From Lentzea jiangxiensis (GTDB lineage Bacteria; Actinomycetota; Actinomycetes; Mycobacteriales; Pseudonocardiaceae), in contig NZ_FNIX01000012.1 in the NCBI RefSeq assembly GCF_900104175.1, forward strand, positions 62,001 to 126,000: a DNA stretch of 64,000 nt, given 5' to 3'. Positions 58,304-64,000 of this stretch are shown here, in pieces (position 1 is the stretch's first letter; every line of letters starts with the position of its first letter). Made by a program: the position numbers and the translations under genes. Under the pieces are notes generated by a model, which saw only the letters and a program-made list of their open reading frames with translations, was not told where the DNA came from and searched no databases.

Positions 58304-61300
58304 TCACAGCGGCACGGCGTCGAGTGCTTTGTAGATGCGCTTGTCGCTGACGGTGTACCGGGTGCCGATGGTCTGGGCGAAGTAGGACAGGCGCAGTTCC
58401 TCGATCATCCAGCGGATCTCGTCGAGCTCCGGCGCGGGTTCGTCGGCCGGGGTCTGGGCGCGCAGCTCCCGGTACTCGGCGTGGACCTGGTGGACCTTGT
58501 CGGTCCAGTCGAGGTCGCGGCGCGGGTTCTCGGGCAGCTTCTCGATGCGCCGGGAGATGCCCTTGAGGTACCGCACGAGGTCGGGCAGCCGGTCGTAGCC
58601 GGTGTCGGTCACGAAACCCTTGTACACCAAGGAGTTGAGCTGTCCGCGGATGTCCTGCGCGGAGTCGGGCGCGCCCTTGAGGCCGCCGAGTTCCAGCTCG
58701 GCTTCGTGGGCGGCTTGGAGGACCTTGCGGACCTCCTGCACGACGACCCAGGTGGTGTCGTTGAGCGCGGCCTGCACTCGCTTGAGCTGTGCGGCGTAGG
58801 ACTTGGCGTCCCAGGCCGGTTCGCCCATGAGCCGGTCGACCGCCGCGGTGATGCAGTCCGACAGCAGCGCGGCGACGCCGCCGTGGGGGTTGCGGGTCAG
58901 GGCGAGCTTGGCGGCGTTGTCGAGGTGGCGCTGCAGGTGCTTGACCGGTGAGTTGATGCCCAGCAGCAGGAGCCGGCGCACACCGCGGCGGTGCGCGTGG
59001 GCCTGCCGGCCGGGGGTGTCGAGGACCTTGATCGCGGCGCTGTCGCCGCGGTCGACCAGCGACGGGTAGGCGGTGACGGTGATGCCGGACTGGCGCTGCT
59101 CGATGGTCCTGGGCAGCGCGTCGAAGTCCCAGGTGGTGATGCCGGTGCGTTCGAGGTGCCCGGCGGCCTGCGACAGCGACTCGCGGACCTCGTCGCGCAG
59201 CTTCTCCTTGAGCGCCGCGATGTCCTTGCCCTCGGCGAGGGTGCGGTTGTTGTCGTCGACGACCTGGAAGGTGAGCTTGAGGTGGTCGGGCACGGCGTCG
59301 AACCGCCAGTCCTCGCGGTGCACCGTCACCCCGGTCAACGCCCTGAGCTCGCGTTCGACGCCGGTGAGCAGCGACGTCTCCTGCGGTGTGATGCGGGCCA
59401 GCACGGCGGTGGCGACGTCGGGGACGGGCACGAAGTTGCGGCGCAGCTGCTTGGGCAGCGACCGGATGAGCGCGACGACGAGGTCGTGGCGCAGGCCGGG
59501 GATCTGCCAGGAGAACGCGTCGTCGTCCAGCGTCGTGAGCGCGGGCAGCGGCAACTGGACGGTGACGCCGTCGTTCTTCGTGCCGGGCTCGAAGTGGTAG
59601 CTCAGCGGCAGCGTGAGCTCGCCCTGGCGCCACTGGTCGGGGTAGGCCTCGGGGCTGACGTCGGCGCGGTCGTTGACCAGCATCTCCTTGGTGAAGGTGA
59701 GCTGGTTCTTGTCCTTCTGCTTCTTCCACCACGAGTCGAAGTGCCGCGCGGACACGACCTCGGGGGCGACGCGCTTGTCGTAGAACTCGAACAGCGTCTC
59801 CTCGTCGACGACGATGTCGCGGCGGCGGGCGCGGTTCTCCAGCTCGCCGACTTCCTCGAGCAGCGCGCGGTTGGTGTGGAAGAACCGGTGGTGGGTGGTC
59901 CACTCGCCCTGCACGAGGGCGTGGCGGATGAACAGCTCGCGGCTCAGCTCGGGGTCGATGCGGCCGTAGTTGACCTTGCGGCCGGCGACGATCGGCACCC
60001 CGTAGAGGGTGACCTTCTCCAGGGCGACGACGCTGCCGCGTTTGGTTTCCCAGTGCGGTTCGGAGTACTGGCGTTTGACGACGTGCTCGCCGAGGCGTTC
60101 GGCCCACTCGGGTTCGATCTTGGCGACGATGCGGCCCCACAGCCGGCTGGTCTCGACGAGTTCGGCGGCCATCACCCACTGCGGTGGTTTCCTGGCCAGC
60201 GCGGAGCCGGGGAAGATCGCGAACTTGGCGTTGCGGGCGCCGAGGAACTCCGTCATGGGGCGGCGTTTCTCGCCTGGCGCCTGCTTTGTGACGATGTCCT
60301 TGACGCCGATGTGGCTGAGCAGGCCGGACAGCAGGGCGATGTGGATGTTGCGCGGGTCGCCGGGCTGGTCGTCGAGGTGCATGCCGATCTGCTTGGCGAC
60401 CTGCCGCAGCTGCAGGTAGATGTCCTGCCATTCGCGCACGCGCAGGTAGTTGAGGAACTCGGCCTTGCAGCGCTTGCGGAACTGGTTGCCCGACAGTTCC
60501 TTCTGCTGTTCCTTGAGGTACTGCCACAGGTTGAGGAACGTGACGAAGTCCGATTCCTTGTCGACGAACCTCGCGTGCTGCTGGGTGGCGGCTTCCTGCT
60601 GGTCGGCGGGGCGTTCGCGGGGGTCCTGGATGGACAGCGCCGCGGCGATGATCATGACTTCTCTGAGGCAGCCGGTGGTGTCGGCCTCGAGCACCATGCG
60701 GCCCAGCCGCGGGTCGACGGGCAGCGCGGCGAGCTTGCGGCCGGTGGGGGTGAGCGTCTTCTCGGCGGCGTTGATGGCGCCGAGCTCCTGCAGCAGGCCG
60801 ATGCCGTCGTTGATGTTGCGGGCGTCGGGCGGGTCGATGAACGGGAACCTCGCCACGTCGCCGAGGCCGATGTTGGTCATCTGCAGGATGACGCTGGCGA
60901 GGTTGGTGCGCAGGATCTCCGCGTCGGTGAACTCCGGGCGCGCCTCGAAGTCCTCCTCGGAGTACAGGCGGATGCAGATGCCCTCGCTGACGCGGCCGCA
61001 GCGGCCCTTGCGCTGGTTCGCGCTGGCCTGGCTGATCGGCTCGATCGGCAGGCGCTGGACCTTGAGGCGGTGGCTGTAGCGGGAGATGCGGGCGGTGCCG
61101 GGGTCGATGACGTACTTGATGCCCGGCACGGTGAGGCTGGTCTCGGCGACGTTGGTGGCGAGCACGACGCGGCGCCCGGTGTGGCGCTGGAACACCCGGT
61201 GCTGCTCGCCGACGCTCAGCCGGGCGTAGAGCGGCAGGATCTCGGTGTTGCGCAGGTCCTCGGCTTTGAGGGCGTCGGCGGTGTCGCGGATCTCGCGTTC

Positions 61301-62170
61301 GCCGGAGAGGAACACGAGAATGTCGCCGGGGCCTTCGGCCTGCAGCTCGTGGACGGCGCCCACGATGCCCTGGATCTGGTCGTCGTCCTCGTCCAGGGGC
61401 CGGTAGCGGGTCTCGACGGGATAGGTGCGGCCGGAGACCTCGATGACCGGGGCGTTCTCGAAGTGCTGGCTGAAGCGCTGCGGGTCGATCGTGGCGCTCG
61501 TGATGACGATCTTGAGGTCGGGGCGGCGCGGCAGCAGCTGCTTGAGGTAGCCGAGCAGGAAGTCGACGTTGAGGCTGCGTTCGTGGGCCTCGTCGATGAT
61601 GATCGTGTCGTAGCGCGACAGGGTCCTGTCGGTCTGGATCTCGGCGAGCAGGATGCCGTCGGTCATGAGCTTGACCAGTGTCTCGTCACCGGACTGGTCG
61701 GTGAACCGGACCTTGTAGCCGACCGTGTCGCCGAGCTTGGTGCCCAGCTCCTCCGCGACGCGTTCGGCGACGGTGCGCGCGGCGATGCGCCGCGGCTGGG
61801 TGTGGCCGATCTGGCCGGTGACGCCCCGGCCGAGCTCGAGGCAGATCTTGGGCAGCTGCGTGGTCTTGCCCGACCCGGTCTCCCCGGCCACGATCACGAC
61901 CTGGTGCTGCGCGATCAGCTCTTTGATGTCGTCCTTGCGCTGGCTGACCGGCAGCTCTTCGGGATAGCTGATCTTCGGGACGGACTCCCTGCGCAGCGCG
62001 ACCTTGAGCGCGGCCTCGTCGATCTGGGCGGCGATCTCCTCGAGGATCTTCTTGCGCGCCAGCGGGTCCTTGACCTTGCGTGCGCCGTCGAGGCGCCTGG
62101 CGAGCCTGCGGTGATCACGCGGCATGAGCTCGGGCAGGCGTTTGTGCAGTTCAGCGTGCGGGGTGTCCAT
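58304..62170 (-). CDS. hrpA: ATP-dependent RNA helicase HrpA
   Basis: A 1288-residue DEAH-box helicase, full length for HrpA. Motif I is AGETGSGKTTQLP (96-108), motif II DEAHERSLN, motif III ITSATID, motif IV-V ILVFLSGEREIRD and VLATNVAETSLTVPGI, and motif VI QRKGRCGRVSEG. The HA2 and OB-fold regions follow, then a long C-terminal DUF3418 domain characteristic of HrpA (RREDWRFDAVPDHLKLTFQV). HrpA unwinds structured RNA and rescues stalled or collided ribosomes. It stands alone, with the 60 bp before the ATG at 62170 as its promoter area. Confidence 0.96.
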   Translation of the reverse strand: MDTPHAELHKRLPELMPRDHRRLARRLDGARKVKDPLARKKILEEIAAQIDEAALKVALRRESVPKISYPEELPVSQRKDDIKELIAQHQVVIVAGETGSGKTTQLPKICLELGRGVTGQIGHTQPRRIAARTVAERVAEELGTKLGDTVGYKVRFTDQSGDETLVKLMTDGILLAEIQTDRTLSRYDTIIIDEAHERSLNVDFLLGYLKQLLPRRPDLKIVITSATIDPQRFSQHFENAPVIEVSGRTYPVETRYRPLDEDDDQIQGIVGAVHELQAEGPGDILVFLSGEREIRDTADALKAEDLRNTEILPLYARLSVGEQHRVFQRHTGRRVVLATNVAETSLTVPGIKYVIDPGTARISRYSHRLKVQRLPIEPISQASANQRKGRCGRVSEGICIRLYSEEDFEARPEFTDAEILRTNLASVILQMTNIGLGDVARFPFIDPPDARNINDGIGLLQELGAINAAEKTLTPTGRKLAALPVDPRLGRMVLEADTTGCLREVMIIAAALSIQDPRERPADQQEAATQQHARFVDKESDFVTFLNLWQYLKEQQKELSGNQFRKRCKAEFLNYLRVREWQDIYLQLRQVAKQIGMHLDDQPGDPRNIHIALLSGLLSHIGVKDIVTKQAPGEKRRPMTEFLGARNAKFAIFPGSALARKPPQWVMAAELVETSRLWGRIVAKIEPEWAERLGEHVVKRQYSEPHWETKRGSVVALEKVTLYGVPIVAGRKVNYGRIDPELSRELFIRHALVQGEWTTHHRFFHTNRALLEEVGELENRARRRDIVVDEETLFEFYDKRVAPEVVSARHFDSWWKKQKDKNQLTFTKEMLVNDRADVSPEAYPDQWRQGELTLPLSYHFEPGTKNDGVTVQLPLPALTTLDDDAFSWQIPGLRHDLVVALIRSLPKQLRRNFVPVPDVATAVLARITPQETSLLTGVERELRALTGVTVHREDWRFDAVPDHLKLTFQVVDDNNRTLAEGKDIAALKEKLRDEVRESLSQAAGHLERTGITTWDFDALPRTIEQRQSGITVTAYPSLVDRGDSAAIKVLDTPGRQAHAHRRGVRRLLLLGINSPVKHLQRHLDNAAKLALTRNPHGGVAALLSDCITAAVDRLMGEPAWDAKSYAAQLKRVQAALNDTTWVVVQEVRKVLQAAHEAELELGGLKGAPDSAQDIRGQLNSLVYKGFVTDTGYDRLPDLVRYLKGISRRIEKLPENPRRDLDWTDKVHQVHAEYRELRAQTPADEPAPELDEIRWMIEELRLSYFAQTIGTRYTVSDKRIYKALDAVPL

Positions 62171-62531
62171 TTGGGTTCAAGGATAGTCAGGCGGTGCGAA
62201 TCGTTCGCGTCAATAACCGCCGGACCCTGTGGCCGGCGTGGGCGCACGGCCGTGGACGGCTTTCGGGAGTTGATCGCCGCCGATCTCACACAGGTCTCTG
62301 ACCTGGAGAAACGCGGCGAGCGGCGGTGTGGTCCGGTGCCCGCGGGTGAGATCGCCGACTCCACGGACTCCTGCGTTCGACCTCCACCCACCTCAGACGC
62401 CTACCCACCCGTCCCCGCCTGCCCTTCCCGGCTGGCTTCCTCACCCACCCGCCGTCGCGGCCTGCCTCTTCCCAGCCTGCCGCGGCTGCGTTCCGGCCCT
62501 CTGACCTGCGCCGATGCCGTCCATCCGAAAA
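62171..62531. other. Gene-free stretch with strong pyrimidine skew
   Basis: About 360 bp between hrpA and the DUF4240 gene. From about 62375 to 62510 the plus strand is C/T-rich with very few purine runs (repeated CCCACC and CCTGCC words). No frame shows a recognisable product and no ribosome-binding site is present. The left end must hold the hrpA promoter. Confidence 0.5.
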
Positions 62532-62554
62532 TTGTCAGACCCCCTCGCTACCGT
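62532..62554 (+). promoter_or_regulatory. PafBC-type (RecA-independent) DNA-damage promoter
   Basis: TTGTCAGAC (62532-62540), 8 bp, then TACCGT (62549-62554) fits the actinobacterial RecA-NDp pattern TTGTCRGTG-N8-TAnnnT at all but two positions (AC for TG). The -10 box ends 7 bp before the ATG at 62562, as expected for a leaderless transcript. PafBC, a WYL-protein pair, activates such promoters after DNA damage in mycobacteria. Confidence 0.62.
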
Positions 62555-62561
62555 GCTCGGC

Positions 62562-63122
62562 ATGGACCTGAACGCGTTCTGGGTCCTGGTCGAGTCCTCT
62601 GGTGCGGAGGCCTCCGATCAGGACGATCGGCTGGAGCGGCTGACCGCCGCCGTGGCCGCGCTGCCCGCGGACGAGGTGGTGGAGTTCGCGATGCGGCTCG
62701 ACGAGGTGCGTCGCCGGGTCGACACGTGGGCGCACTGGCACGCGGCGGATCTGATCTGCGGCGGGTTGTGCTCGGACGACGGGTTCTTCTACTTCCAGGC
62801 GTGGCTGGTGGGTCAGGGGCGTGCGGTGTTCGAGGCGGTCGCGGCCTCGCCGGACGCGCTGGCTGATCTTCCGCACGTGCGGTACCTGGCGTCGCGCGGT
62901 GGCGTGCACGCGTGGGCGGACGAGGAGTGGCCGGACTGGGAGGGCCTCGACTACGTGGCGGCCGAGGCGTTCGACGGCGATCTGGAGTCGGAGTTGGAGT
63001 CGCGCGGGCTGCAGGTGCTGGTGTCGCCTGATCCGGCGGGTGAGCAGTGGGACTTCGCCGATCCGGCGGAGATCTCGGCGCGGGTTCCGCGGTTGGGTGC
63101 GTTGTTCGGGAAGGTGGCGTGA
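62562..63122 (+). CDS. DUF4240 family protein
   Basis: A 186-residue protein starting MDLNAFWVLVESSGAEASDQ, the family opening. LTAAVAALPADEVVEFAMRL, DTWAHWHAADLICGGLCSDD, GFFYFQAWLVGQGRAVFEAV and the conserved acidic patch WPDWEGLDYVAAEAFD follow. DUF4240 proteins are small soluble bacterial proteins without an established activity, often scattered near toxin/immunity-type genes. It has no ribosome-binding site, consistent with a leaderless mRNA from the promoter upstream. Its stop overlaps the next start (TGATG). Confidence 0.85.
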   Translation: MDLNAFWVLVESSGAEASDQDDRLERLTAAVAALPADEVVEFAMRLDEVRRRVDTWAHWHAADLICGGLCSDDGFFYFQAWLVGQGRAVFEAVAASPDALADLPHVRYLASRGGVHAWADEEWPDWEGLDYVAAEAFDGDLESELESRGLQVLVSPDPAGEQWDFADPAEISARVPRLGALFGKVA

Positions 63123-63448
63123 TGGACGTGCCGGTCGACGTGGTGGTGTGGCGGGCTCCCGGTCCGGCGTCCTTCCCGGAGGCGGCGGCCCGGTACGCGG
63201 AGTTGCGTGCCTCGACGCTGGGCGCGTTCGAGCCGTCGGTGGCGGCGTTCGTGCGCGAGCTGAAGCAGACCTCGCCTGATCCGTCGTCGCCGGTCTCGTG
63301 GGACGAGGCGCTGACGGTGGGGGTGGACGCGGTGATCGTGCACGTGGTGTGGCCGGAGCAGCGCCGGGTGCTGGACCTGGTGGAGCTGCTGGCGCACAAG
63401 CACGGTCTGGTGTGTTACGAGCCGGCCCGCCAGGAGGCGATGTCCTGA
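63122..63448 (+). CDS. Small hypothetical protein coupled to DUF4240
   Basis: A 108-residue protein from ATG 63122, overlapping the DUF4240 stop by one base. The sequence VPVDVVVWRAPGPASFPEAA, RYAELRASTLGAFEPSVAAF, VRELKQTSPDPSSPVSWDEA and LTVGVDAVIVHVVWPEQRRV alternates strands and helices. It is acidic and soluble, and I do not recognise it. Translational coupling suggests a partner of the DUF4240 protein. The 3' end overlaps the adenosine-deaminase-like gene by 34 bp. Confidence 0.68.
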   Translation: MDVPVDVVVWRAPGPASFPEAAARYAELRASTLGAFEPSVAAFVRELKQTSPDPSSPVSWDEALTVGVDAVIVHVVWPEQRRVLDLVELLAHKHGLVCYEPARQEAMS

Positions 63449-64000
63449 CGCAGCAGGGCTTTCGTGTCCTCGGGCGCGAAAGAGGCGTCGACGGCGTTGG
63501 CGGCGATGAGCGCGAGCGTGTCGTCGCCGAAACCGAGCTCGTGGCGCAGCAGCCGGTACTCGTCGGTGAGCGTGGTGCCGGTGGAGGCGGGGATGTCGGT
63601 GCTGAGCGTGACGGTCAGCCCGGCGTCCATGAGCAGTGGCAACGGATGAGAGGAGACGGACTCGACCAGTCCCAGAGCGACGTTGGACGACGGACACGCT
63701 TCGAGCGGTATGGCGCGGTCCCGCAGCAGCGCGACGACTTCCGGGTCGTCGAGCGCCCGGAACCCGTGCCCGATCCGGTCGGCGAGCCCGACGGTCACGG
63801 CTTCGGCGACACTCGGTGCCCCGCAGCACTCCCCGGCGTGGTGCACGAGCCCGACACCCGCCTCGCGAGCCGCCCGGAACACCGCGGCGAAGGGCGTGAG
63901 CGGGTAGTCCTCGGCGCCGGCGGTGCCGATCGCCACCACCTGCGGGTGCGCGAGCGCGAGCCGGAGCGAGGCCTCGAACCGTTCGACCGACCGCTTCCTG
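63415..64000 (-). CDS. Adenosine deaminase family protein, partial (5' end beyond window)
   Basis: The C-terminal 194 residues of a metal-dependent deaminase. The reading runs off base 64000 without a start. Visible motifs are GVGLVHHAGECCG (the HAGE substrate/metal motif), GLADRIGHGFRALDDPEV (catalytic His), PLEACPSSNVALG, and VTLSTDIPASTGTTLTDEYR. The family normally has TDDP in this last motif; the first Asp (zinc ligand) is kept but the second is Ile. That residue contacts the purine in true adenosine deaminases, so the substrate may be a different aminopurine nucleoside, for example in futalosine-type or salvage pathways. Confidence 0.85.
   Translation of the reverse strand, partial: RKRSVERFEASLRLALAHPQVVAIGTAGAEDYPLTPFAAVFRAAREAGVGLVHHAGECCGAPSVAEAVTVGLADRIGHGFRALDDPEVVALLRDRAIPLEACPSSNVALGLVESVSSHPLPLLMDAGLTVTLSTDIPASTGTTLTDEYRLLRHELGFGDDTLALIAANAVDASFAPEDTKALLRQDIASWRAGS

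Noticed and set aside
62375..62510. Pyrimidine-rich stretch as a structured RNA or i-motif element
   Set aside because: No stable stem or known RNA pattern could be drawn; skew alone is not enough.
58991..62866. A 1291-codon plus-strand frame opposite hrpA
   Set aside because: Pure antisense shadow of a helicase gene with all its motifs on the other strand; high GC opens long false frames.

Overview
The window is very GC-rich chromosomal DNA with GTG and TTG starts, tightly packed genes, many 1-4 bp stop/start overlaps and a heavy load of one-component regulators. Its lineage markers point to an actinomycete, most likely the Pseudonocardiaceae (Lentzea/Saccharothrix/Amycolatopsis-like): a GlnX-GlnH-PknG module, an XRE/DUF397 pair, two TIGR03086 (mycothiol-type DinB) proteins, an MmyB-type regulator, two WYL regulators, an ECF42-type sigma factor with a YCII partner, and a PafBC-like damage promoter. 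The family is inferred; no rRNA or tRNA gene was seen. All functions come from motif reading and family knowledge, with no database search.

Layout. 1-6.3 kb: a partial M48 membrane protease, an M20 peptidase divergent from an Lrp regulator, a MarR gene cut off by a frameshifted Tn3-family transposase remnant, a SnoaL-like gene with an intact operator, a TetR gene, and about 0.9 kb of degraded or gene-free DNA. 6.3-9.0 kb: the most unusual locus, in which three consecutive genes share two short C-terminal motifs, and the smallest protein carries one copy of each like a double-headed adaptor. 9.0-16.6 kb: small regulator/target units (TetR/FBP zinc-finger protein, SRPBCC-ArsR-SRPBCC, XRE-DUF397, TetR/alcohol dehydrogenase, WYL/glyoxalase), most with a clear palindromic operator. 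16.8-18.4 kb: a DsbA-like/VKOR oxidative folding pair. 18.4-25.2 kb: MmyB regulator/SDR, DeoR-HAD divergent from MFS-RraA-DinB, then VOC-YCII and a DUF4333 lipoprotein.

25.2-35.5 kb: a large secreted subtilase, an amino-acid racemase with a DinB protein, an AraC regulator, a VOC protein, a LysE exporter, ECF42 sigma with a compact YCII, an NmrA/TetR pair and a membrane protein. 35.5-46 kb: general-stress protein, arylamine N-acetyltransferase, GNAT, ECF sigma with a putative anti-sigma protein, small Cys-rich proteins, SDR, DUF2087, WYL regulator, Tat-exported beta-helix protein, DUF3626, DUF2238 and a maltose-acetyltransferase-like protein. 46-50 kb: a SWIM/SNF2 helicase pair divergent from a TetR gene that resembles the one at 34 kb.

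50.0-55.3 kb is a complete amino-acid sensing to Ser/Thr-kinase operon: GlnX (membrane), GlnH (solute-binding lipoprotein), PknG (kinase) and a zinc-ribbon PP2C phosphatase that is translationally coupled to PknG and is the probable opposing enzyme. 55.3-64 kb: a beta-propeller-like protein, an anchored alpha/beta hydrolase, SnoaL/HxlR, HrpA helicase, a DUF4240 gene behind a probable DNA-damage promoter with a coupled small gene, and a partial adenosine-deaminase-family gene running off the right edge.

Most of the window is ordinary accessory metabolism and regulation. The parts worth real effort are the 6.3-9.0 kb shared-motif locus, the zinc-ribbon phosphatase in the PknG operon, the Tn3-broken MarR gene beside an intact operator, and the series of palindromes that let regulators be matched to targets.
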